Part shown: positions 35,499 through 44,076 of the stretch, one piece after another
Numbering within the stretch: the stretch's first letter is position 1
Layout of the letters: each line of letters begins with the position of its first letter
NCBI RefSeq assembly: GCF_900114605.1
Contig: NZ_FOTP01000002.1
Location: 558,001-622,000, forward strand
Direction: 5' to 3'
Length of the DNA: 64,000 nucleotides
Source of the DNA: Bradyrhizobium sp. NFR13
GTDB taxonomy: Bacteria > Pseudomonadota > Alphaproteobacteria > Rhizobiales > Xanthobacteraceae
Notes under the pieces: model-generated
Seen by the model: only the letters and a program-made list of their open reading frames with translations
The model's database searches: none
Told to the model about the DNA's origin: nothing
Program-made: the position numbers and the translations under genes

Positions 35499-36697
35499 TT
35501 CGGGCCGCCCTGCCCGAGCCATTTGCTGATCCGCGCGACCGCTTCATGCATGTCCTCGGTCGAGCTCGCATAGGAGAAACGAATATAGGACTTGCCGTGG
35601 ATCGGATCGAAGTCGCTGCCGGGCGTTGCGGCGACATGCGCCTGTTCCAGCATCTGCTTGGCGAAATCGAAGCTATCCGACGTGAATTTCGACACGTCTG
35701 CATAGAGATAGAAGGCACCATCGGCCGGCAGGAAGTCTGTGAGGCCGGCTTGCGGCAATCCTGCGGTCAGGATGCGGCGGTTCTCCTGATAGCCGTGCTT
35801 GATATCTTCCATCTGCGCATGGCCGTCGAACGCAGCTTCTGCTGCGATCTGCGAAAGTGTCGGCACCGAGATCGACAGATTCTGTTGGAGCCGTTCCATC
35901 GACCGCACCAGCGGTTTCGGCACGACCATCCAGCCGACGCGCCAACCGGTCATGCAGAAGTATTTCGAGAACGAATTGATGACGAGCGCATTCGGCGACA
36001 ACTCGGCCGCGGTCACTGCCGGGAATGCGTAATCGAGGCCGTGATAGATCTCGTCGGAGATGAAGCGAATGCCCGCATCATCGGCCGCGTGGATCAGGCT
36101 GGTCAGCGCCTCGCGCGACATCATGGTGCCCGTGGGATTGGCCGGGCTCGCAACCAGCACGCCCTTCAGCGGCTTCTCACGATGCGCGGCGAGTAGATCC
36201 TCGGCGGTCAGGGCATGGCGTTTGTCAGCATGGGTCTCTATCAACACCGGCTCGCAGCCGAGTGCCGCGAGAATGTGCCGATACGGCGGATAGCCGGGCA
36301 CGGTGACGGCGACGCGATCGCCGGGCTCGAACAGGGCCAGGAAGGACAGAATGAACGCGCCGGAGGAGCCGGTCGTCACCACGATCTGTTCCGGATCGAC
36401 CATACAGCCATAGACGTCGCGGTAATGCCTGGAGATCCGCGCGCGCAGCGACGGCGTGCCGAGTGCGGCGGTATATTCAATGCGCCCGTGCGCCAGTGCG
36501 GCCTGCGCGGCCTCAATGGCCACCTTCGGCGCGGGCGCTGCCGGCTGCCCGACTTCCATGTGAATCACATGCCCGCCAGCGGCCTCGATCCGCGCCGCGG
36601 CGGCCATCACGTCCATCACCATGAACGGGGGAACATCGCTGCGTCCGGACGCTGCAAGAAGGCTGTGTGCCCGAGCCTTGAGGATCGTATCTGGCAT
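35495..36697 (-). CDS. PLP-dependent class I/II aminotransferase
   Basis: A fold-type I aminotransferase of 400 residues that exchanges amino groups between an amino acid and a 2-oxo acid. Seen are TTGSSGAFILSFLALFEPGD (phosphate-binding region), ASPANPTGTMMS, the Asp/Tyr pair in SDEIYHGLDY, the lysine in NSFSKYFCMTGWRVGW, and RFSYA with the substrate-carboxylate Arg near the end. This is an aspartate/aromatic-like class, the substrate open. The gene is divergent from the M48 protease gene and overlaps bioY by four bases. Confidence 0.9.
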   Translation of the reverse strand: MPDTILKARAHSLLAASGRSDVPPFMVMDVMAAAARIEAAGGHVIHMEVGQPAAPAPKVAIEAAQAALAHGRIEYTAALGTPSLRARISRHYRDVYGCMVDPEQIVVTTGSSGAFILSFLALFEPGDRVAVTVPGYPPYRHILAALGCEPVLIETHADKRHALTAEDLLAAHREKPLKGVLVASPANPTGTMMSREALTSLIHAADDAGIRFISDEIYHGLDYAFPAVTAAELSPNALVINSFSKYFCMTGWRVGWMVVPKPLVRSMERLQQNLSISVPTLSQIAAEAAFDGHAQMEDIKHGYQENRRILTAGLPQAGLTDFLPADGAFYLYADVSKFTSDSFDFAKQMLEQAHVAATPGSDFDPIHGKSYIRFSYASSTEDMHEAVARISKWLGQGGPK

Positions 36698-36808
36698 AAA
36701 AATCTGCTATCTGCGCGGCGTTATACACGTTACGGCATGGGAGCAACGCCGCGCTCCCGCCGCAATATTTGACTTGTTAGGGCTTATATCGAATCCGAAC
36801 CCCGGCCA

Positions 36809-38224
36809 ATGATGAAAGACCTGCAGCTGCAGCCAAAAAGGGCTGCATCTCGATTGTTCTCGAAGCTGACCACCCTGCTGACCGCGGCCGCATTGACGCT
36901 GACGCCAATGGGGGCCCACGCGCAGCAAGGCGGTGCCCCGCGCCTGCTTCGCGACGCCGAGATCGAACAGCTGCTGCGTGACTATACGCGCCCGATCCTG
37001 CGCGCCGCAGGCCTCGAAAAGCAGAACATCCAAGTCGTCATCATCAACAATGCTAGTTTCAACGCCTTCGTCGCCGATGGTCGCCGCATCTTCGTCAATC
37101 ACGGCGCGCTGATGCAGTCGCAGACGCCGAACCAGCTGATCGGCGTGCTCGCCCACGAGACCGGCCATCTCGCCGGCGGCCATCTGTCAAAGCTGCGCGA
37201 GCGCATGGCGCAGGCGCAGACCCAGATGGTTGTGGCGATGCTGCTCGGCCTTGGCGCCATGGCCGCCGGCGCGCGCGGCGGCAACTCCAACGGCGCTGCC
37301 GGCAATATCGGTGCCGCAGCGGTCGCCGCGCCGCAAGCGATGATGATGAATACTATGCTGTCGTATCAGCGGCAGCAGGAAGAAAACGCTGACCGCGCCG
37401 GCGTCAAATTCCTGAACCAGACCGGCCAGTCGTCCAAGGGCATGTACGAGACGTTCCAGCGCTTCGGCGCCGACAGCCTGTTCGCGGCGCGCGGAAGCGA
37501 CCCGTATATGATGTCGCATCCGATGCCCCGAGAGCGCGTTGCCGCCCTCGAGGAGCTTGCGAAGTCGAGCCCCTATTGGGACAAGAAGGACGATCCGGCG
37601 CTTATTCTGCGCCACGAGCTGATGCGCGCCAAGACCGCCGGTTTCATGGAGCAGCGCGACACCGTACTGCGGCGCTATCCGCCATCCGACACCAGCCTGC
37701 CCGCACAATATGCCCGCGCCATCGCCACCTATCGCCATGGCGATCTGCGCGTGGCCGTCGAGCAGATCGACGCACTGATCAAGGCACAGCCCAACAATCC
37801 ATATTTCTACGAGTTGCGCGGCCAGGCGCTGCTCGAAGGCGGCAAACCCAACGAGGCCATCGCGCCGCTACGCCGTGCCGTGCAGCTCTCCAACAACGCG
37901 CCGCTGATCGAGATGATGCTCGGCCAGGCACTCGTCGCCTCCGACAACAAGGCCTATACCGACGAAGCTATCCGCATCCTGCGCGCCGCCATCGCACGCG
38001 AGAGCGAAGCCCCCGCCGGCTACATGCAGCTCGCCATGGCCTATGGCCGCAAGGGCGAACTCGCAGAGGCCGACCTGGCCTCGGCCCAGGCCGCCTTCCT
38101 GCGCGGCGACAACAAGACCGCCCGCGACCTTGCCTCGCGCGCCAAGGCGCGGTTTGCCGTGGGCACGCCCGGCTGGGTTAAGGCCGATGACATCATCGCC
38201 GCGAAAATGCCGGGGAAGAACTAG
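36809..38224 (+). CDS. M48 metalloprotease with TPR repeats (BepA/YfgC-like)
   Basis: Periplasmic protease-chaperone of 471 residues, likely overseeing outer-membrane protein and LPS-machinery assembly as BepA does. Signal peptide ends about AHAQQ (residue 40). The M48 domain has the zinc motif HETGH at residues 116-120 and the third ligand in QEENADRAG (about 194). From about residue 290 there are TPR-like helices (YARAIATYRHGDLRVAVEQI, FYELRGQALLEGGKPNEA). Length matches BepA (487). Start at ATG 36809, immediately followed by a second Met codon. Adjacent divergent gene is the aminotransferase. Confidence 0.92.
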   Translation: MMKDLQLQPKRAASRLFSKLTTLLTAAALTLTPMGAHAQQGGAPRLLRDAEIEQLLRDYTRPILRAAGLEKQNIQVVIINNASFNAFVADGRRIFVNHGALMQSQTPNQLIGVLAHETGHLAGGHLSKLRERMAQAQTQMVVAMLLGLGAMAAGARGGNSNGAAGNIGAAAVAAPQAMMMNTMLSYQRQQEENADRAGVKFLNQTGQSSKGMYETFQRFGADSLFAARGSDPYMMSHPMPRERVAALEELAKSSPYWDKKDDPALILRHELMRAKTAGFMEQRDTVLRRYPPSDTSLPAQYARAIATYRHGDLRVAVEQIDALIKAQPNNPYFYELRGQALLEGGKPNEAIAPLRRAVQLSNNAPLIEMMLGQALVASDNKAYTDEAIRILRAAIARESEAPAGYMQLAMAYGRKGELAEADLASAQAAFLRGDNKTARDLASRAKARFAVGTPGWVKADDIIAAKMPGKN

Positions 38225-38338
38225 CCCGCCTCCTTTGCAATGTTCTGCAACAAATGGCGACAGATCCGTAATCTTTCGCAATTTGGCTGACAATTTGTCT
38301 CACTACGCATTGTCCCGAATTCTTGGGGGGACATCTCG

Positions 38339-39187
38339 ATGCGTACGAACACCATCAACTTCGTGTTGAAACTGATATGCCTGCACGCTCTGACGGCATC
38401 CGTCGCCGGATGTGCCACGGCCCAACTTGAGACATCAGGGTCTCTCGCCTCGTATAACGACCTCGCGCCCGCCGACGGCATCACCACCAAATCCAAGATG
38501 CGCGTCGACAAGGTCGGCGTCCTGGCGGCCAGGAGCGTCAGCATCGTCCCGACGTCCTTCTCTCAAGCCGCATCTCGTGCCGCCCTCACCGACAAGCAAC
38601 GTCGCGTCATTGCAAATGCCGTCGACCGCTCCGTCTGCATCGGACTGAGCGACCGCTTTAATGTGGTTCCGTCGGGACAGCCCGCCGACCTGACCGTGCA
38701 TGTCACCGTGACGCGTGTGACCGTCACCGATGCAGGCGTCGCTGGCGCAGCAAAAGTTGCCTCCGCAGCACCAATGTTCATCAGCGCCGGATTTCCCATC
38801 ATCGTACCTCGGATCCCGTACGGCATGGGCGGTCTGTCGGTCGAGGCGGAAGCCCGCGACATACAAGGCCAGCAGAAAGCGGCATTCGTCTGGGCCCGCG
38901 ATGCCGACATGTTGACGAGCAAGCCGCGCGTTGCGGCATCTGGCGATGCCTACGATCTGGCGGACGAGTTCGGCGCAGATTTCAGCAAGCTCCTCATTAC
39001 CGGTGAAAATCCGTTCGACAAGAAGCTGTCCGTGCCCAGCATGCAGCGCGTGAATTCGGCCTTTGGAGGGAAACCCAAATACGCCGCCTGTGATGCTTTC
39101 GGACGCACCGGCATTCCCGCCTTCATCGGCGGGAAGATGGGAGCACCTCCCGAGTGGAACGACGACGCGATGCCGGTGACGGAATGA
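38339..39187 (+). CDS. DUF3313-type lipoprotein
   Basis: A 282-residue predicted outer-membrane lipoprotein. Signal with lipobox ASVAGC (Cys at about residue 25), followed by the DUF3313-like body: SGSLASYNDLAPADG at the front and LTVHVTVTRV in the middle. Strong ribosome site (GGGGGGACATCTCG before ATG 38339). It has a run of small hydrophobic residues (AAPMFISAGFPIIVPRIPYG, about 140-160), perhaps membrane-apposed. Function of the family unknown. The two-component system follows 105 bases later in the same direction, so it may be a target or part of the unit. Confidence 0.75.
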   Translation: MRTNTINFVLKLICLHALTASVAGCATAQLETSGSLASYNDLAPADGITTKSKMRVDKVGVLAARSVSIVPTSFSQAASRAALTDKQRRVIANAVDRSVCIGLSDRFNVVPSGQPADLTVHVTVTRVTVTDAGVAGAAKVASAAPMFISAGFPIIVPRIPYGMGGLSVEAEARDIQGQQKAAFVWARDADMLTSKPRVAASGDAYDLADEFGADFSKLLITGENPFDKKLSVPSMQRVNSAFGGKPKYAACDAFGRTGIPAFIGGKMGAPPEWNDDAMPVTE

Positions 39188-39234
39188 CCGGACATGCATC
39201 ACAGTGACTACCGTCCCTCCGCCCAAGACAGCTA

Positions 39235-39250
39235 TGCTAAAACGTTAGCA
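39235..39250. promoter_or_regulatory. Inverted repeat before the response-regulator gene
   Basis: TGCTAA-AACG-TTAGCA: six-base perfect arms with a four-base centre, about 43 bases before the chosen start at 39293. Candidate operator, possibly autoregulatory, or a small stem in the leader. No known consensus matched. Confidence 0.35.
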
Positions 39251-39292
39251 GCCACATTGAACGAACAACCGCCTGGAGCCGGATGCCGCCCA

Positions 39293-40018
39293 ATGCAGAC
39301 CATGTCTCACATCCTCATCGTCGACGACGATCTTGCCATACGAAAACTGCTGGGACGCTATCTGACCGAACAAGGCTACCGCGTATCCATCGCCTCCGAC
39401 CAGCGAACGATGAAGGAAGCGCTGCAGACCAACGAAGTCAGCCTGATCGTTCTCGATGTGCTGCTGCCCGATGGGTCGGGGCTCGATATCTGCCGCGATC
39501 TTCGGCGGGAAGGCTCCGAGATACCCGTCATCCTGTTGACGGCACTGAAGGAGGATGTCGACCGGATCATCGGCCTCGAAATCGGCGCAGACGACTATCT
39601 CGGAAAGCCGTTCAACCCGCGCGAGTTGCTCGCCCGCATCCGCGCGGTGCTTCGCCGCAAAGTGACGCAGGATATCCAGCTCTCCCAGGTGCTCGAACAT
39701 CATTTCGGCAGATTTAAACTTCATCCCGGCGCGCGAAAGTTACTGGACGAAAACGGGCATCCGTTCGACCTCACGACAGCCGAATTTGAACTCCTGCTCG
39801 TGCTCGTCAGGCGGCCGGGCCGCCTCCTCTCCCGGGATCAACTGATCGAACTGACAAACCGCGGCTCTGACGACGTGTTCGATCGCTCGATCGACGTATT
39901 GATGAGCCGGTTACGCAAGAAGCTTGGCGATAACGACGATTTCCACTTGATCAAAACCGTGCGCAACGGCGGTTATATTTTCTCGGCACGCGTTGAAACC
40001 ATTGGCACAGACACATGA
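39293..40018 (+). CDS. OmpR-family response regulator
   Basis: Transcription factor of about 241 residues. Receiver domain with acidic pocket IVDDDLA, phospho-acceptor Asp (LIVLDVLLPDGSG, about residue 55), the switch Thr (VILLTALKED) and Lys in YLGKPFNPRELLAR; then a winged-helix DNA-binding domain (about 140-235; LTTAEFELLLVLVRRPGR, VFDRSIDVLMSRLRKKLGD, IKTVRNGGYIF). Starts possible at 39194, 39293 and 39302; 39293 is chosen as the receiver begins immediately after. Its last four bases overlap the kinase start (ATGA), so the pair is translated together. Confidence 0.92.
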   Translation: MQTMSHILIVDDDLAIRKLLGRYLTEQGYRVSIASDQRTMKEALQTNEVSLIVLDVLLPDGSGLDICRDLRREGSEIPVILLTALKEDVDRIIGLEIGADDYLGKPFNPRELLARIRAVLRRKVTQDIQLSQVLEHHFGRFKLHPGARKLLDENGHPFDLTTAEFELLLVLVRRPGRLLSRDQLIELTNRGSDDVFDRSIDVLMSRLRKKLGDNDDFHLIKTVRNGGYIFSARVETIGTDT

Positions 40019-41274
40019 ACTCCATACGCATTCGATTTACCCTGATGCTGGTGGGCACCGTTCTGAGCGTGGTGATCCTGGCGACCGTTGTCATCTCGCA
40101 AATGGTCACCGGCCTCGTTGAACAAGGTTTTCTCGACGCCCTGGCTTCCCGCGCCACAACCTTTTCCAACAGCATTAAGATAGAGGGAAATGATGCGATT
40201 TTCCATCTCCAACCGACGCCAACCGAGGGAAAGCTTCTGGAAACGCAGACGAACCTTCTGCAGAAAGCATTTCAGAAATCGCAAACCAATTTCGACATTC
40301 TCGTCAAGCAAACACCGGACGGCCAACGATGGGCGTCCATCAAGCTGGGCCACGGCTGGCTGAGCTGGCCCATACGCGAGCACGCGCCGCCTCCTGAAGT
40401 ATGGTGGGGCCTCGCCGGCTGGATGGTGCTGATCACTGTTGGCGTCATCGGGGTTGCTCTTACGGTCGCCCATCAGACGACCAAGCAGCTTAAATTGCTA
40501 CAGAGTATAGCGACGTCCGTTGGCAAGGACGGCGTGCTGCCCGTGCTCAAGGAAGAAGGGTCTATCGAAATCAAGGCAACCGCCCAGGCACTGAACATGA
40601 TGGGCGCAAGTCTGAAAAAAGCGATGGACAGCAAGATGAGACTTGTGGCTGCCGCGGGGCACGATTTGCGGACACCCATGACACGGATGCGTCTTCGCGC
40701 CGAATTTCTCAACGAACGAGAACGTGAGGAGTGGCTGCAGGACCTCGATGAAATGGGTCGCATTGCCGACAGCGCCATCCAGCTCGTTCGGGAAGAGACT
40801 ATCGGAAAAGGCACCGAGAGTGTCAGAATCGACGAACTCGTTGGAGACGTTTGCGCTGAACTGATCCTGATCAAGATGCCGGTGGCGATTGCCGGACTCG
40901 ATCCGGGCAGCGTCAAAATATCGCCGCTCGCACTCAAGCGGGCTTTGCGCAATCTCATCATCAACGCCGCGACACATGGTGGTGGCGCAATCGTGAGTCT
41001 GGAAGCCCGCGAAGGATTTGCGGTCGTCATCATCGACGACAACGGCCCCGGCATTCCCGAGGCATTCCTGGCAAGTGCCTTCGAACCATTCTTTCGCGTC
41101 GACCCGGCCCGCCGCCAGCCAATTCCCGGCGCCGGGCTCGGCCTGGCCATCGCCAAGGAAATTGTCGAACGGCAGGGAGGCACGCTCGAGATCGAGAACC
41201 GGCAGCCTCACGGGTTGAGGCAGACGCTTACACTTGAGATCGATAGCGCGAATGTATTATCGGTCGCCGCCTGA
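40015..41274 (+). CDS. EnvZ-like sensor histidine kinase
   Basis: A 419-residue inner-membrane kinase paired with the upstream regulator. TM1 about residues 8-30, a periplasmic domain of about 110 residues, TM2 about 130-152 (GLAGWMVLITVGVIGVAL), a HAMP-like linker, then the phospho-acceptor His in AAAGHDLRTPMTRMRLRAEF. The ATP domain has an N box NLIINAATHGG, IIDDNGPGIPE and GAGLGLAIAKEIV. The arrangement is that of EnvZ/RstB. The signal is unknown; the surrounding genes (DUF3313 lipoprotein, patatin lipoprotein) hint at envelope stress, as inference. Confidence 0.92.
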   Translation: MNSIRIRFTLMLVGTVLSVVILATVVISQMVTGLVEQGFLDALASRATTFSNSIKIEGNDAIFHLQPTPTEGKLLETQTNLLQKAFQKSQTNFDILVKQTPDGQRWASIKLGHGWLSWPIREHAPPPEVWWGLAGWMVLITVGVIGVALTVAHQTTKQLKLLQSIATSVGKDGVLPVLKEEGSIEIKATAQALNMMGASLKKAMDSKMRLVAAAGHDLRTPMTRMRLRAEFLNEREREEWLQDLDEMGRIADSAIQLVREETIGKGTESVRIDELVGDVCAELILIKMPVAIAGLDPGSVKISPLALKRALRNLIINAATHGGGAIVSLEAREGFAVVIIDDNGPGIPEAFLASAFEPFFRVDPARRQPIPGAGLGLAIAKEIVERQGGTLEIENRQPHGLRQTLTLEIDSANVLSVAA

Positions 41275-41514
41275 ACGACGCGCTCGCCATGCGACCACAC
41301 GGTGTCGCTGCAGGCGATCGCTGAGGAATAATCCTTCGCAAGCAGCACCTGTTCAGCTGGACCACAAGATCATTGCGATCCCGAAGACGAGCAACGGATA
41401 ATACGCAACCTCCACGCTCAGGAACGCGATGTCTTTTGTGCGAGACCACAGGCGCCGAACGGATATCCGTATTCGGGAGCGTTCCAGGGACGCTGTTGGA
41501 GCGATGCGGCACAT

Positions 41515-42642
41515 CTAGCTACCCTGCCCCCTCAACCCTTCCAGGTTCGATTGAAATCCATTGGCCGAACCGCCCTTGGCGCGACCGTAGGCGTAGAGCT
41601 CTTTCATATAATCGGTATCGAAATTGATCGGATCGCTCGTAGTGAGCTTGCCCGCGTCGACGGCCGTTGCTTTGAAATCCCAGCTGTTGCGTTTGCAAAA
41701 ATCGTATGTCGCGATCATCGCGTTGCGCGTATTGGCCTTCACCGAGGTCTGAAACGAGCGCGCCACGATCGGAAGCGTCAGATCCGATGTATAGGAGGCG
41801 TCCGGCGACAGCTTGCCGTTCACGATCACGAAGACCCTAGACTTCGGAGCCAGCGATCCCGCATGGGCCGTCAACATGCTTTCCGGCACAGCCAGAATAT
41901 TCGACGTCACGCCGCCATCGACATGCATCTCGGAATACATGTTTCCGCCGGACTCGACGGCGATCAAGGCTGGTGGGAAAATCCCGGGGATGGCGGCTGA
42001 CGCAGCGAGAACATTCCGGAACAACTCATAGCGACCAGGACTATCACTGCTTGCGATCTCCCCCATGTTCCAGAGGGTCGTCCCTTGGGTGTCGAGGTTC
42101 GTGGTGGCCACGATGAGCATCTTCCCCTTGCGATACCGTGCGCCGACCGCATCGATGATCCGATCATCGGCATATTTCGCGATGAGGTCTTTCATGGGTC
42201 CTGCCTTGAAGACGCCAGATCCGACAACCGCGTTGATTCCCGCGATACGCATCAGATTTTCAGTCGCGCCGCTGGTGAAGATCGCTTCGAGACGGCTGTC
42301 ATAGCCCGGACCGAGAAACGCGAATGGCGCGATCAGGGCGCCGACGCTGGAGCCGGTAACGATATCGAAATCGGGACGCAGCCCGGAGTCGGACCAGCCT
42401 TTCAAAAAGCCTGCCCCATAGGAGCCGTCAGCGCCGCCGCCGGACAAGGCAAGGATAGTGAGCGGCGCGGCACCGCGCCGCGATCCGGCGAAGATGCGAT
42501 AGCCATCGTCGGGCGATATCCTGGCCAACGGAATCTGCGGGATCGTGGCCCGCGCGCTTGCGATCAGCGGCGCACGCGGCAACGACGCGCAGGCCGACAG
42601 CAGCAGCGCCGCGCAAATAATGGGAAGCGTCGCGCGAGGCAT
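41515..42642 (-). CDS. Patatin-like phospholipase, lipoprotein
   Basis: A 375-residue lipid acyl hydrolase of the patatin family predicted to sit on the membrane through a lipid anchor (LLLSAC lipobox, Cys at about residue 18). The oxyanion loop LSGGGADGSYGAG, nucleophile elbow GSSVG and the Asp of HVDGGVTSN form the complete Ser-Asp dyad, so it should be active. Starts GTG 42645 or ATG 42642; the latter preferred. The gap of about 240 bases between it and the kinase gene (converging) holds nothing that I can recognise. Confidence 0.9.
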   Translation of the reverse strand: MPRATLPIICAALLLSACASLPRAPLIASARATIPQIPLARISPDDGYRIFAGSRRGAAPLTILALSGGGADGSYGAGFLKGWSDSGLRPDFDIVTGSSVGALIAPFAFLGPGYDSRLEAIFTSGATENLMRIAGINAVVGSGVFKAGPMKDLIAKYADDRIIDAVGARYRKGKMLIVATTNLDTQGTTLWNMGEIASSDSPGRYELFRNVLAASAAIPGIFPPALIAVESGGNMYSEMHVDGGVTSNILAVPESMLTAHAGSLAPKSRVFVIVNGKLSPDASYTSDLTLPIVARSFQTSVKANTRNAMIATYDFCKRNSWDFKATAVDAGKLTTSDPINFDTDYMKELYAYGRAKGGSANGFQSNLEGLRGQGS

Positions 42643-42753
42643 CACGCGAGCTCGGCAACGATCAAAGTGAATCTTGAAAATTGGGCCATGCGGGTTTCCG
42701 TGTGCGGAAACTCTTGCACGGTTGATTTGCTATTTGTTTGCGCATTTATTTCA

Positions 42754-43767
42754 TTATGTTTCGCGCGGCGGCTGCAAACCGAATGCGACAATTCCATCCA
42801 CACGTCCACGAATGGGAAGATGACCGAGTGCACTGACCGTGAATGGCGGTGCCGAGGCAAAACAATCCATCGCCGCCTTCGATGCGACAAAACCGCCCTC
42901 TACATCACGACTGAGCTCTTCCAGCCGCGAGGCGGTGTTCATGACGTCGCCATTGAAGACGATCGCGCGTTTGACGTCGCCGATTTCGCCGATGATCACC
43001 GGCCCGAAATGCAGGCTGCCGCGAATGCGGGGCGCCGCGCCAAACTCACGTTCAAACTGCCCCGTCTTGCGCGCCAATTCGTCGCGCATGGCGATGAAGC
43101 AGCGCAACGGACGGCAATCGACCGCACCGTCCCGTTTCGGCCAGGTCACGATCATCTCGTCGCCGACATAGGCAAGTACCTCGCCGCGATAGTCGACAAC
43201 CGGAAGCGATAGCAGGCGAAAGGTCCGATCGAGGAAACGGTGGATACCGACGCCACCGAGTTGCTCGGCCAGGCTGGTCGAGCCCGCAATATCCACGAAC
43301 AGGACGAAACGCTCTTCCTCGACCGGCGTGTGATAGCGCCCGGTGAAGAAGTTCAACAACGCGCGTCCGCCGACGAGATTGGTGATTGCCAAAGCCAGAT
43401 TGACGACGATGGAGACGACGACCGAATAGACCAGGCTGGACCAGAACGTATCCTCCGCGATCTCGACCGTCCGCCCGATCAGCACATCCGCAAGCCGAAA
43501 CCATTGCACGGCCAAAATCACGACGGCGTAGAACGCGCTCTTGATCAGCAGGTTGGCGGTGAACGAGCGACCGCTCAGCCAGATCCGGATCGGACCATCG
43601 GCCACCATGATTTCGAAGCCGCCCAGAACCGTGCTGATCACCAATCCGATGACCAGCCCGGGCAGAATGGGCAGATCATGAGTGGCACTGAACGCGACAC
43701 CGGCAGCGCCGCCAGCGGCGATAATCGTCGTGAGGACCCTCAGTTTCCGTTCAAACCTGGCGTTCAT
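42754..43767 (-). CDS. Class III adenylate/guanylate cyclase with N-terminal membrane domain
   Basis: A 337-residue cyclase making cAMP or cGMP. N-terminal half has about four hydrophobic helices (residues about 12-33, 36-58, 75-95, 110-135); the C-terminal catalytic domain (about 155-330) has the metal site FVDIAGSTSLAEQLG and AYVGDEMIVTW, with NTASRLEELS supplying transition-state Asn and Arg. The purine-specificity residue is not assigned. The start is ATG 43767, shown by GGGAGGG three bases upstream; the longer frame to 43971 is not supported. That ribosome site is inside a strong hairpin (see 43765-43799), so translation may be controlled. A cNMP-binding protein is encoded at 57635-58132. 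Confidence 0.9.
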   Translation of the reverse strand: MNARFERKLRVLTTIIAAGGAAGVAFSATHDLPILPGLVIGLVISTVLGGFEIMVADGPIRIWLSGRSFTANLLIKSAFYAVVILAVQWFRLADVLIGRTVEIAEDTFWSSLVYSVVVSIVVNLALAITNLVGGRALLNFFTGRYHTPVEEERFVLFVDIAGSTSLAEQLGGVGIHRFLDRTFRLLSLPVVDYRGEVLAYVGDEMIVTWPKRDGAVDCRPLRCFIAMRDELARKTGQFEREFGAAPRIRGSLHFGPVIIGEIGDVKRAIVFNGDVMNTASRLEELSRDVEGGFVASKAAMDCFASAPPFTVSALGHLPIRGRVDGIVAFGLQPPRET

Positions 43768-43770
43768 GGT

Positions 43771-43799
43771 CCCTCCCATCGGCACAGCCGACGGGAGGG
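43771..43799 (-). promoter_or_regulatory. Hairpin masking the cyclase ribosome binding site
   Basis: CCCTCCCATCGGC (43771-43783) and GCCGACGGGAGGG (43787-43799) form a 13-base stem with one G-U-type pair and a three-base loop. In the mRNA, the GGGAGGG that serves as ribosome site lies in the 3' arm, three bases before the start codon, and is fully paired. Strong sequestration is seen directly; regulation is inferred. Confidence 0.6.
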
Positions 43800-44076
43800 G
43801 GTATATCAGATCGTCCGAGGGAGGGCTGACACGGGCCGATGGCAAAGGTTGCCCGCCTGCGGCGGCCTCACCGGGCCCTGCCGTGCACGCCGATATGATC
43901 TTCATCCTTTTACAACCACCCCAAGCTTCTCGCCGGCAGCAGTCAGGTTCCGTTAACGCAGCTGGCTGCATTTAGTGAAAATGGATGCGATCATCGCGTC
44001 CGGCGGGGAGACCAATGCAGCTTGTGAATGACAGGACCGCGGGGAGCGGCGCCGTGCACGCGGGAAGCATCCGGAG
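43800..44076. other. Divergent gap between cyclase and GGDEF genes
   Basis: About 280 bases with no gene that I can support. It must contain the start points for the two divergent second-messenger genes. No clear -35/-10 pair or operator is recognised in it. Confidence 0.5.

Noticed and set aside
41228-41512. 94-codon minus-strand frame between the sensor kinase and the patatin gene
   Set aside because: Overlaps the end of the kinase gene, no ribosome site, no motif.
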